A stretch of 64,000 nt of DNA, from the NCBI GenBank assembly GCA_003254905.1, contig QANU01067165.1:645379-709378 (forward strand), in the 5' to 3' direction. The notes beneath the pieces were generated by a model. It did not search any database and was not told the DNA's origin. It saw only the letters and a program-made list of their open reading frames with translations. Position 1 is the first letter of the stretch; every line of letters begins with the position of its first letter. The DNA is from Nissolia schottii (Eukaryota > Streptophyta > Magnoliopsida > Fabales > Fabaceae). Positions 12,344-25,887 of the stretch are shown piece by piece. Both the position numbers and the translations under genes were made by a program.

Positions 12344-12830
12344 TGATAGAAAATCTTAATTTTATGACCCTAAGAGCATCTATGTTAAATCAATAAGAAG
12401 GATATATGCCAAACATGCGGAAGCATATCTGAATCCATATAAATGATCGATGTACGAATGTTGGGTTCTTGGTCTTCCTCAACCAAAATCTTTGTATTCG
12501 TATTGGGGCTTGAGTGCAACTCTTTTGATGAGGAAGGAGACTGCAAAGCGATTTTTGGTGTGTTGGGGACCAAAATCCTCCTTACCTATTTATAATTGGC
12601 AGTGATTCCTATAAAACCACCCTAAAAGCCCAACAAAAATAGGCGGAACGAGTATTACCTATTTTAGGTCGAAACCAATAAAGTTGTTTGACTTATTCAT
12701 TTATTTAATTTCATTAAACATAAGTGAGACCAACATATTATAAGTCATAAAAATAGTTAATATGATTATATTCATAATTATATATATATATAGCCCACAA
12801 AATAGATTAAGGAAATACAATTTCCTAACA
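12344..12830 (-). repeat. 5' LTR of copia-1
   Basis: 487 bp with TG...CA ends, homologous to 6436-6889. It carries an extra segment of about 30 bp near 12530-12560 absent from the other LTR. The target duplication ATGTA follows at 12831-12835. Confidence 0.92.
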
Positions 12831-12873
12831 ATGTACACAAAAGTTTAAAGTTTATTATGGATCCTACTACAAT

Positions 12874-14732
12874 TGTAGCACCCCCTTGTAGGAACAAGAG
12901 GGGTCTGGCGCGAGACTTGCATCAACTTGCGCGAGACATGCTCCGATACAACTTCACATTTTTACGTTGGTTTCGCGTTTTTGGGGGGGCCTGACCCGCT
13001 CCTTTGGCCACCTCTTCGCTTATATATAGAGCCCTTCTCCCCCCATTCCAACTCACTCAAAGTTCAGACTCCTCTTCCCTATTAGAACGAGTTCTACTCA
13101 ACTCTTCTCTCCCTCTTAGGTGGGTAACCATTCATTCTTTTAGGATGGCCTAGGGTAGTAGGCTCCGGCGCCACTGCCGTGTTGGTGGTGACCTGCGATG
13201 GTCCTCAGGACGCCGTGGCAATGCTATAATGCCGTAGCAATGCTAGAATCACTATTATGGGGCCTATCAGTTTAAAGTTTTGTTTTATGCGTTTCTTATG
13301 GTGGTTTCGGTTGGCTTTCTAGGTGCTAACACCACGCTGTTAGGAACCCCCAGTGCCAGTGTTCCTCCATTTCGCGACATTCCAGGTGAGTGGTGGTCCC
13401 AGTACGTCGATGGTCTCACTTCGGCGGTCTATCAATAGAGTCAACTGTGCTATCACATGCTAGGGATTTATTAGATGTTTATACAATTTATAACATGCTA
13501 GTAGCTAGTCAAACTCTTAGTCAAATATATATGTATATATGCTCAGTAAATATTATGTCATGCTATGGTAAGACAAAAACCCAAAACCCTTAAGCATGAT
13601 ACCCTTAGAGATGTTAGGCTTTTACATAAGACTTAAAATAAAGACTCTAGTTAAGGCATGGACTCTAACAAGGAGCAGGTTCTGGCTAAGGCAAGACTTG
13701 GTACTTAAGATGTCCGTTTGTAATGCACCTCTTTTACTTGGGAATCCTGTCTTGAGTGTGGGACGTTAGTCCTTGAGTCGGATTGATAAACAAAGACTAA
13801 TTAAATAGGACACACTTGTCATAATCAATAGCTTTAGACCTTAACAACTTGAGTAATCAAAGATTGTCCCCTAAAAGACTTCACAAATAGTAGATTTTAT
13901 GGTAGATGACCTAGAACAGTACGGGGTCCTACGATCTCATCGCCCACACCCAACAATAGACAGATATGAGCGCAAGGCTCCTCAGTTGTGGCATGCGTGT
14001 CATACTAGACCCTGAGCACAAGGCTCCTCAGACTTAGGTTTGCGTGCGTACCGGAACTACCCTCCGCAAGGGATGTGGGCATACATACATTGAGCAATTA
14101 TGTTTGCCAATAGCTATCTCAGTTTATTCAGTTATTCAGTTTATTCAAATTACTCAGTTATTTAGTTTACTCAGTTATTCAATTTATTCAGTATATGTAG
14201 TATATTCAATGTATGCAATTTATTTCAGTTCCTTTCATATCTCAATTATATTTCATTTATTAGTTTGTTCCTTTAGTATATGTATATGTGTATCTATATG
14301 TCATTATATGCAGTATGTGCTAATTGAGCGGTACCGAGGTATCCACTACTGAATTGACAACTCACCCATCTGTCAAAACATTTTCAAATTTGGTTGAGGC
14401 TGGTGAGAACGATTCCCTCGTCTAGTGAGAGGATTCTAGATTTCAGTGGTAAGCTCTGCTAAGCAGTTTGGACTACCGAGTAGTACAGTCATGCTCCAGA
14501 CACCTAGGGCTGGGTTCATTATAGTTTTATGCATATTAGTTCAGACATTATTACTATTTTGTAACTTATTTATATCTCAGTTCAATATATGTAAATAGTT
14601 ATCAGTTATTAATTAATGAATTAACCAATATTTATTTATCATTTGTATTTTATACATGTTTAGTATATCATGTCAGTACTTCTGCAGGGCAACAACCCGA
14701 CGTGCAGTTACGTCCTAAGTTGAGGCATGACA
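12874..14732. mobile_element. Probable solo LTR (Gypsy-like)
   Basis: The segment starts TGTAGCACCCCC and ends GGCATGACA, i.e. TG...CA ends in the style of plant Gypsy LTRs. It is flanked by ACAAT (12869-12873) and ATAAT (14733-14737), a 5-bp duplication with one mismatch. There are no coding domains. It has a TATA-like TTATATATAGAG near 13020 and a low-complexity run of CAGTTATTCAGTTTATT-type repeats around 14115-14230. The size (1859 bp) suits a long LTR left by recombination between two LTRs. It begins only 39 bp after the copia-1 duplication. Confidence 0.6.
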
Positions 14733-14737
14733 ATAAT

Positions 14738-15254
14738 AAACTTATATCATTGTGATTATGATTGTCTCAAATTTATCTTACATAATTATCATTATTTCTT
14801 TTCTCTTTTAATTTGGAGTGTTTAACCTCATTAATTTAAAATAGAAATTATTCTAATAAATGTTTCATAGAAGTGAAAATATTATGTTGTCTCTATATAA
14901 GTTATTCTTCATAAATGTGTTAAGTAGCGTGTGAGTCATTTTTTAAGAATATTTTTAAGTTTATTAATTTTTTTAATATTTTCAATCATACATTTTTTAA
15001 AATTTCATTGATTATTTGTTTGAAATGATAACAAGGATATAATTAAAAATGATTAAAAGGAGTAATAGATGAAAAGTTAGAACTTCAATCATCACTCTTC
15101 TATTTTGTCTTGTCCTTCATAAGATCATGAGGATATTGATCATCCAAATAGAAAGGGTAAGCTGAAGGAAAGGAAAGAACAGAAGATGGCCAAGCCATAC
15201 TCGTTAGGCGATGAGTGCACTCAAAAACTAAACAAGCGACCCCAATATTACGGA
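14738..15254. other. Upstream region of the cysteine protease gene
   Basis: AT-rich, no coding evidence. A small open frame starting at 15186 overlaps the protease start in another frame, but it begins upstream of the likely TATA box and is probably not transcribed. Confidence 0.5.
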
Positions 15255-15264
15255 GACACGTGTC
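15255..15264. promoter_or_regulatory. Palindromic G-box/ABRE-like element GACACGTGTC
   Basis: A perfect 10-bp palindrome centred on CACGTG (15257-15262), about 30 bp upstream of the TATA-like box and about 110 bp upstream of the start codon. ACACGTG(T)C is the core bound by bZIP ABF/AREB factors in abscisic-acid and dehydration responses. RD19 genes are known as drought-responsive, so the site fits the gene. Function is inferred. Confidence 0.6.
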
Positions 15265-15288
15265 GAGACCCTATTAGCCATATCCATT

Positions 15289-15297
15289 TACTATATA
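15289..15297 (+). promoter_or_regulatory. Probable TATA box of the cysteine protease gene
   Basis: TACTATATA lies about 80 bp before the ATG at 15374, leaving a short pyrimidine-rich leader (CATTCTCTTCCC...). Spacing suits transcription starting near 15325. Confidence 0.5.
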
Positions 15298-15373
15298 CTT
15301 GTATAGTCTGGGAATCAACCATAGAATATAGCTCATCCATCATTCTCTTCCCATTCCTTTCCCCCAAATTCGA

Positions 15374-17971
<2,598 letters not shown>

Positions 17972-18734
17972 ATATAAAAAGAATGTGTTCGTGGCTATGA
18001 TATTGGGCTATTCTATGTAAATAATTGGTGTAATTTACTGTTGTGGACAACAGGAAGCTGCTATGCCACTCTTTATTATGAAATTCTGTAATTCTTGCTG
18101 CAGATTTCCTAGTACAGTTATCAATATTTATGGCAATTGTGATAAATAGGCATCGAAATTTCAGTATGAAATAATATTGCCTTGTACCATACGGGCTATA
18201 GCTCAGTGTACCTTGACTCAAAACCTGCTAACCAAGAGGGTGCCTGTATATCAGGAGCACAGTTGCTGAACTCACTAATGTCCCATGATGCTAGTAATAA
18301 ATAGTCCACCCAAGCAATTTAACATGACTATGTGGTCTGAATGTAATTTGAATTTGATGAATCAACTATATAATTAACAAGTGCAAACATGGAGTTTTAG
18401 GGGCAATTTACAATTACACTATACACAATAGTCTTGTCAAATGCTTTCTTAACTAACGAAATACACCTCAAACTTGAAGTTAATGATTAAATCAGTCAAT
18501 GGAGGCTGTCGCCTTTCCATAACTACAAGCTTGACAACAGATATAATGTTCAATATACAGGAAAGATTTATGGATGACAAATTGTTTCCACGCCATTCTT
18601 TAACAGAAACAGGCAACATGGATAAATGATACAACTACAATTTGGGTGACATGTAAGGGATTGCTTCTTGCACAAGACATGACAAGCTATGGTAAGATTA
18701 CATATTTCTATACATACTATCTAATAGTTGGCAA
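17972..18734. other. Intergenic space between two convergent 3' ends
   Basis: 763 bp between the stop codons of the protease (plus strand) and the V-ATPase subunit (minus strand). It must hold both 3' untranslated regions. No ORF here resembles a known protein. Confidence 0.6.
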
Positions 18735-21700
18735 CTAGAGTTCATCCTCATCAGTAAGTAATGCAAATGAAAATGGGAAGAACTTGTAACCATCTCCCTC
18801 ATAAAATTTGTTCTGGAACTCTATCCAGTGAAGTCTCAAAGCATGCAAGAAAGCACTTAGAGTTTCCATAAGCAGTAACACACCAACAGTTGCACATATA
18901 AAAACAAAAATGCCAACTATATGAATAACGATATTGTTAAACCTGCATCAGTGTCAAACAAACATAAAGGGTGTTTAAGATGTCAAATAAATTTTCTTAA
19001 TAGCCCAACACTTACATAACACAAATAAAAGAACTTACCCCCACGCCATAAGTAGAACTTTGTCATAGAAGACACTTGACAACTCTGAATGGGCTAGACT
19101 GAACAAGACCGACAACCAAAAAAGAAGTTAAAATGAATGGGTATGATGCACATATAATAGGAAACAAATATAACTACAAGTAGCTGCAACTAATGGATGG
19201 GCAGCAATAAACCATATCAGTTTTAATGTCACTAAACTACCCTCATTAGAATTTCCAAACAACCAATCCTTGAAAGAAAAGAATGAAAGGCAGAATCTTG
19301 AAACTTGTTGAGACAAAGGACAAGAGATCAACATTAAGGTTTCTACTTCAAAGCCAATGATCAGTTTTTTTTAAGAATGCTATTACACAAACATGTTAAC
19401 GTTGACCAATGCCTTGATAGGTGAATCTAATCAAGACGAAAAGTGTTTTCGGTTGCGTTTAATGATAGGTAAGTTTGTAGATGCATTTAATATGTGAAGT
19501 TACTGGAATTACTTATGATAATAATTTAAAGTTCTCTAGTAACACGTCTAATTTTCCAGTGTATTCCTTCTACAAACTTGCAAACACATTTAGTACGTGA
19601 GGTTTCTTTTATTACTATTTCCTAAAGACTTACAAGACTCCAAAGTCTATTGGACCTTTACCTATTCATTGTTAATATCTATGAATTGCAATTTATCAAA
19701 GCCTAAATTGTATTCCAAATTGAGCCAATACCGACCATATATGTAGGGAACAGTATGCTTATATCCATGTTGAATTTCGATGCACCATAACCAAAATTCA
19801 GTGGCATCAAACATTTTCAACCACCTACCTGAGGGCCCACAGACGAAGATATGAAGCTGTATTAGACACAGCACCAAGCACAAATTCTATTGTATGTATA
19901 AGTTGGTGCACAAAAACCTCGCTAAACTCAAACTCGTCATGGCCATGGGGAATATTATGTGACTCTGATTCAAGATTGTCCTCTATGCTGTAGAGCAGAG
20001 AGTAAGATTGACCTTGATGCCTCTGAGGAAGCATGTTAACCAAACTTAGAATGGAGTATAAAAAGAATAAACAAAAAACAAACAAATCAAAATAATGGTT
20101 TAGAATATACTTCTTCATGTTGTTTCTTTAGGAGAAAGGGCTTTGGCAATAACATCCATGGTACAGCGACAAGTGCTAACAATAGTAATGCAATCTAGTA
20201 GTAACAGTGCAATTTAGATGTGGCACTAGTCATTATCACTAAACAAACAAACCAAAAAAGGTATTCAAATCCAATTTGATATTTCTTACTTGAAGAAACT
20301 TTTGGCCAACAAAGAGCTGATTTTCACCCAAGTCATCAGTTGGACTTAGGAACATGTATATCATCACATGATACAAGTCAGCTTGAGATCCAGTACACCA
20401 TTTAATAATTATGAGGAGTGAAAGGTAGCCAAACAGGCTGTTTAAGAATATAATCTGGGGAACAAATTGGTGCCTGAAACAATAGTAAACCAAACAGTCA
20501 CCACTATATGCATTAGCGACAAACCACATCTCGACTAAAGCATTATTTCTCTCTTACCAGATATTTATGCTGTTTCCAAAGTATTTTGCATTATAGTAAC
20601 TTAATATAATTCCAAGATTCATCTGAGATACTCCCAGTAGAATAGACATCTTCATCTTCAAAGAGTTAAGAAATGGTAGTTCACTCCGAGTACCATGCCA
20701 TTTAGGATCCACACCAAATGGATATGTACCTCGCACTTTAATTAAACCTATTGTAGAAGCATCCCTGAAAAAAAAATAATAAACAATACACATATATATT
20801 GTGTCCAATTAGCATGGAAAAAAATAAATATGTTGAATAAATTATACACTCATAACCACCTGCATGAAGGATCACGACATCCATAGGCAGATGGTCCAAA
20901 TAGTTCAAGCGGAACAGAGAAGAATTCGTTGTATATCAACCCGGTGTAGATGGAGAAGAGTGCCATCATTACAATAATGTACCGTCCACCAAAAGCCATT
21001 TGCAGTATGTCTCCAAGTTTCTGTCAATAACAACACAAAACAAAATTGATGCAAGCTTAAAAAATGAGGAAGTATTCAGTTTGAATAAAAAACCCGATTA
21101 GTTAAGTACCTGACTTGAAAATTTTTTCTCCCCGATTATGAAGTACAAAGCCGCCAGTAATATACATATGCCATGTCCCCAATCACCAAACATTACAGCA
21201 AAAAGGAACGGAAATGTGACGATTGTGTATACACTGGGATTTGCCTCCTGGTACTTGGCAATTCTGTCAGGTGTTAGCATTAATTATTTGAGTTGTATGC
21301 AGACAATTAATACATCAAAAAGCAACCAAGAGAGGTATTGGCTAATAGCAGATATAATCCACCGATACAAGTTATGATTACCAATGTTGTTCTGATCAAA
21401 ATAACCAGCTTGGGAGATTAAAAAATAAATAAACGAATATTGGAAATAACATGCTAAGCTCTGTGTAACTCATCACTCACCCATAAGCATCTACAATTTC
21501 TTGAAAAATAGAAGTAAATTTGTTTGTACAAAAATAGGTAGGCGGTGATTCCTTTGTTTGTAAAACTTGAAATATTGCCCCAACTTGAGAGTTACAATCC
21601 GTAGTTGCTCGATGCAATACTTTCTGAATCTGCCAAGTATTGAATTCAAATAAGTTAGTGATGCCAACCAGTTAAAGATTGCAATCCATAGGTTTACGCA

Positions 21701-24700
21701 CATCATATCAGAAATTAAATTCAAAGTTCAAGAGCAAACCTGACTTGTCGCAAAAACGGGACACCAACCTTCTGCAAGGAGGCATTTCTTTGTCACATTA
21801 ATGCCGAGCATATTTAGAGTGTGATAAATGCCTTTTTCCTTCTTCAACTATCAATTAAAATTGAAGAAAGGAAATGTCAGTGTTCGAACCAAAATTAATT
21901 GCAGAAGCTTGGCAATGAAGCTGACAACAGACCAAAAGGCTCCACTGCTCATACTGATGTGCAATTGTCTGCAACAGATTGCTCCAGTGAAGCAATCCTA
22001 TATCGATGGTAGTCTTCAATTCTGAAAGTCTTCCTGACACCTGACAAGTTTATAATATACAATAATTATTATCGGTGGCTTATCCCCTATCAGACTAAGG
22101 AAAAACAGGTGCTATGGGCAAAGTAGGCCAACAATTGTACTGAACTCGGGAGAAGATTACATCATATCCAGAATCATGATATGGTGAATATCTTTTTCAA
22201 ACAAAAACACGGAATTGATTCAATATTTTTGTATTCACTGCTATTAAGTTAATCAACTTTAGCCTAGTCGTTTTTCCCTTCACCATATAATAAAGAAAAG
22301 TTTTCCCTTTGAGTCACACAATGCGTTTGGAAACTAGAATATGAAAAACTAGAGAATGTCACCAGGAAAGCAATTAATTAATCTAAAATATTAAAGATGT
22401 AAAACAGTAATCTGAAAATACCCAAACTACATGCGAAATATGTTGTTTAGTATTTAACAAGAAATACTCAAGATGCATCAGTCTGGAGCATTTAGTTAAC
22501 AACAATTGAAAGCTAAAGCAAAAACATACACGAAAATTAGTTGTACCTCTGTTATCATCTGGAATTGTTTACTCAAGTCTTCTGAGAAAGGATAACGGCT
22601 TGCTCCAAAAGCATCACATATTTTCAGAATTTTACTTTTAACTCTCTCTCCAGAATAAAAGACAACAAATACATTTTTATCAACCTGTAAAATGGCAGTC
22701 ATCAGTATGTTACCAAAAAGATTAAGTGATCAGTAACAATAGATTAGTAAATTGCCATAATTAGAAGAAGAAATAATTAATCATATAAATACGTTAACGT
22801 TTGAATCTTTGTAGTTTGCAAATGATAAAAGGAAGAAGTTTCATGATCTAGTGCAAACTATATATTTGACCTGCTGTAAAAGATTTAAACACAATATTTC
22901 AGAACAACCTTCTCTCCTGACAACGGATCAAGCACCGGTTGTTCAACTGCAGCTTGCCTCAAAAACACATTCCCCCTAGTAGCACGAAATAGAATTCTTT
23001 CGAAAGGAATTAATTTTTCTCTAGGAACAAGACCACTGATAAACCCCAGCTTAACCTGCTTTACCGAATATGATGTCGCCTCCTACAAAACAGAGGTTTT
23101 CTAAGTGTCACCAACTCGAGAAATAGAACAAAACTGTAAAGTAATAAACCAAAACTATAAAGTACTTGTTCCAGTAATAATGGGCTGTCAATGGACCCTT
23201 CAATAGTTGTCTCGACTCCAAACTCCCTCTGGTGAGCTGCAGCACTATTTTGTGCTGAAGGGAAAAACTCACCAACCTGAAAAAATAAAACAAAAACGCA
23301 TTACCCCTTTCAGTGGCCTTAGTCAATCTAGGAGAAAAAAGGAAAAGAAAGCTATGTGATCATATACAAGACACAAGCCTAAGAATATTGTTGCATTTGT
23401 ACTAGCAATATGCATATAATGAGACAGAAAAATCCTAGTATACAACTAATAAGATGTTCATTCACCCTTAGAAAGATCAACGGCAAAGTAACTTAAGTAT
23501 CAGATGTGATGATTCCAACTGTGGCAAACGTTAAACTTAGCAAACAATACCTTCTCTAGAACAAGCTTATACTCTAACAGCTCGTTGTAAGTGTGTTGCA
23601 ACTTCTCATTATTCGCTCTAATCTCAAGTAGCTCTGCTTCAAGTTCTGCAAGTTTAACCTGGCCATGTGAAAAATTTCATTACACGGTACTGCATTCTTA
23701 AATAGAAGAATGAGTGATAAAAAAAAGTTTCAGAGCACATAACAACCTCCAAATTATCCAGATCAATACCAATTTCCCTTGTTGACAGCGTTGAGGGCAA
23801 TACACCTGCCTTTGTCATTTGTTCCTTAAATAATCGTAGTGTGCGTGCCATTTCCCCACATCTTCTAATCTACATGATAAAATGGAAGTTATCCAGTCTA
23901 GAAAATCATTTATATAATATGTTGACACTAATTTTTTGCAATGAATGGATGAAATATACTTAGCAACATTGATGTGTTCAATGTTTCATAAAAAACTAAA
24001 GTGATCATGCAGCTCAAAGTTGCCTAAAAGACCAGATACTACATCACTGAGCCTAATCAATACCTCTGACCAGAAAAACAGAACGGTCTCTCTCATTATA
24101 ACCATTAAGATCACCTAGATATAGTGCTTTGAAGGATTTCTCTCCAACATAAGGTATCAACATAAGAAATCAAATTTTTCGTCCTATCCTAGGTTCAAAA
24201 TCACATACCATTATTAAAGATCTAAATCATACCTCCTGGCTCCTGAGATCGAGACAAAAACAGATCCAAAACTGTTTTCAACAAAATTTGAATTGTAAAA
24301 TCCCTTTATAATAAACTGAAACATGAAGCAGGACAAACTACAGCATGTATGTAATAGGTGTATGATGTGTGTTCATAACAAAAAAAGTGAAAAAACTCAA
24401 TAAAGCCATGCACATAATGCAGATACACCAGAAATTATTTTAGAGTTCATGTAGATCTCCATTGTCCAGACACAACGCACATAGACTTTTTTGAACGATG
24501 CAAAATAAACGCAACTACGCATACAGAGATTTTGATAAGCACCTGAGCAGCATATGTCCGTTGGAACTGGCTTTTATCTGCGTTAAGCTGGAAATTTCAT
24601 AAAAACACGATCCATCAATGTAGGAAGTTAACAGCATTCAGAAATTTAACGAAAACATAAAAGCGTCATTGAAAATTTGAGTCACAGCATGAATTCGATT

Positions 24701-24910
24701 CTCAAAATAAAGATAGACCAGAAAACCAAAAATAGAAATAGCAATGAGAATCAAGAATGAGGCACATGCATCTTTGAATTGGAAGAGGCCGAGTTCGCCG
24801 AGGTAAGAGACGGATCGATGAGCTGATTCGATCGGAATGATCAACTGAACCAATTGCATAGGCTCCGATCGTAGCAGATCCATCGTGGGAAGGCAACCTT
24901 CGTTCACCAT
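18735..24910 (-). CDS. VHA-a3: V-type proton ATPase 116-kDa subunit a (vacuolar VHA-a2/a3-like)
   Basis: Eighteen exons, 5' to 3' on the minus strand: 24770-24910, 24543-24587, 23747-23869, 23551-23658, 23166-23276, 22909-23082, 22547-22684, 21933-22040, 21740-21847, 21481-21629, 21110-21263, 20860-21020, 20558-20764, 20290-20473, 20111-20194, 19829-20022, 19039-19098, 18735-18942. All phases close, giving 818 aa, the family length. The cytosolic half starts near [17 protein letters not shown] and has a coiled coil (residues about 104-140). The membrane half begins near [16 protein letters not shown] and includes [16 protein letters not shown] and [15 protein letters not shown], whose Arg786 matches the essential proton-channel Arg (Vph1 Arg735). 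KKQHEERHQG and FYEGDGYKF point to the tonoplast a2/a3 type rather than the TGN a1 type. Intron 1 has a GC donor. No frame lesion was found. The symbol means the closest type recognised. Confidence 0.95.
24588..24769 (-). other. GC-AG intron (intron 1 of the V-ATPase subunit a gene)
   Basis: Exon 1 ends FQFKD and exon 2 begins [15 protein letters not shown], a junction conserved in the family. The donor is therefore GAT|GCATGT (24769 downward) and the acceptor CAG (24588-24590). Using the GT four bases further on would create an immediate TAA. All 16 other introns of this gene start with GT. Confidence 0.88.
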
Positions 24911-25694
24911 CGGGATTTTGAAAATGCAAAAGCGTGGAATGAATGCCTATGATGTGCATATATACTTTCTTCAAAAAAAATGGAAGAATTGGTTTACAAT
25001 TACCGCACCAAAATCAAATGTTGCCGCTACTTCCATCCCGCGGTTTATAATGCTTACATTTCGTACGCACACGCGAATATGACCATGCATTAAGGGGGGA
25101 AATAAAAAAGAAGAATTCTCGTTGAAGAATATAGAAACTTACTACTCAACAATTTTTATGTAATGAATTAGTGCGTGTCCTATCCATTGTGCCAATCTTT
25201 TAAAATTAAATAAAAAGTTAAAAAAATATATATACATGGATTTAAAAATTGAGATATTTAAAATTAAAAGAACAATGCTAATTTAAATTTTTTTAAAAAA
25301 TTATATCATTTCATAAAAATTATTTGCACATATTATATATGAGATATTGCACCGACTCACTTTTTATTCACTATTAAATGAGATATCAATAAGACACACA
25401 CTTTATTGGAATAACATCTAATGGTAAATGAATAATGAGTTAGCATGATGTCCATACAAATAACATACATAACTTCAAATAAAATAAGTTGTATGACCCG
25501 CTAAATCATCTACGAATCAATAAATATGAGTCATGGCAGCTAACCTCAAAGATAAATCTCTCACATAGTTATTTTTTCATTCAAGAGACACAATAATCAG
25601 ATATTACTTAAAGAAATAAGCATAGAACTACATTTTTATTGTGGGAAAGTACATGATAGGAAGAGATATTAGATATAATAGGGAAGGATATTCA
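24911..25694. other. Upstream region of the V-ATPase gene, no further gene seen
   Basis: Contains the presumed promoter and leader of the minus-strand V-ATPase gene, with no TATA box I would defend. AT-rich beyond 25100. Confidence 0.45.
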
Positions 25695-25704
25695 GAGAAA
25701 TATT

Positions 25705-25877
25705 TTTTTTTAGGTTGCCTGCTCGATATTCAAGGCTTAGCCTTGACTAATCCGGGTTGACCCGGGTTGCGCACCTGGCTATGGCGGGTGAGTCTTCCAG
25801 TGGGGATAACTGCGTAGACTCGGGACCTTACTTAAGCGATACCAAGTTGCTTACCACTTGGACCAACCCCCATTGGT
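25705..25877 (-). mobile_element. tRNA-derived SINE with poly(A) tail
   Basis: A 173-bp insertion flanked by a perfect 10-bp duplication GAGAAATATT (25695-25704 and 25878-25887). Read on the minus strand it starts with a GGGGGTTGGTCCAAGTGG head containing a box-A-like stretch (TGGTCCAAGTGG), has a box-B-like AGGTCCCGAGTC about 35 nt later, and ends in a short A run (plus-strand T run at 25705-25711). This is the architecture of an RNA polymerase III SINE moved by LINE machinery. The family name is unknown to me. Confidence 0.85.
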
Positions 25878-25887
25878 GAGAAATATT

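Larger units (their letters stand above)
6436..12830 (-). mobile_element. Ty1-copia LTR retrotransposon (copia-1), decayed
   Basis: A 6395-bp element on the minus strand, bounded by two related LTRs with TG...CA ends (6436-6889 and 12344-12830) and flanked by a perfect 5-bp duplication ATGTA at 6431-6435 and 12831-12835. The internal order on the minus strand is primer-binding site, gag, zinc knuckle, protease, integrase, reverse transcriptase, RNase H, which is copia order. Several in-frame stops and frame breaks make it non-autonomous. The LTRs differ by many substitutions plus an insertion of about 30 bp in the right LTR, so insertion is not recent. Confidence 0.93.

Noticed and set aside
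25705-25877. A functional tRNA gene
   Set aside because: Box A/B-like motifs are present, but there is no cloverleaf, and the A tail and target duplication show it is a SINE.
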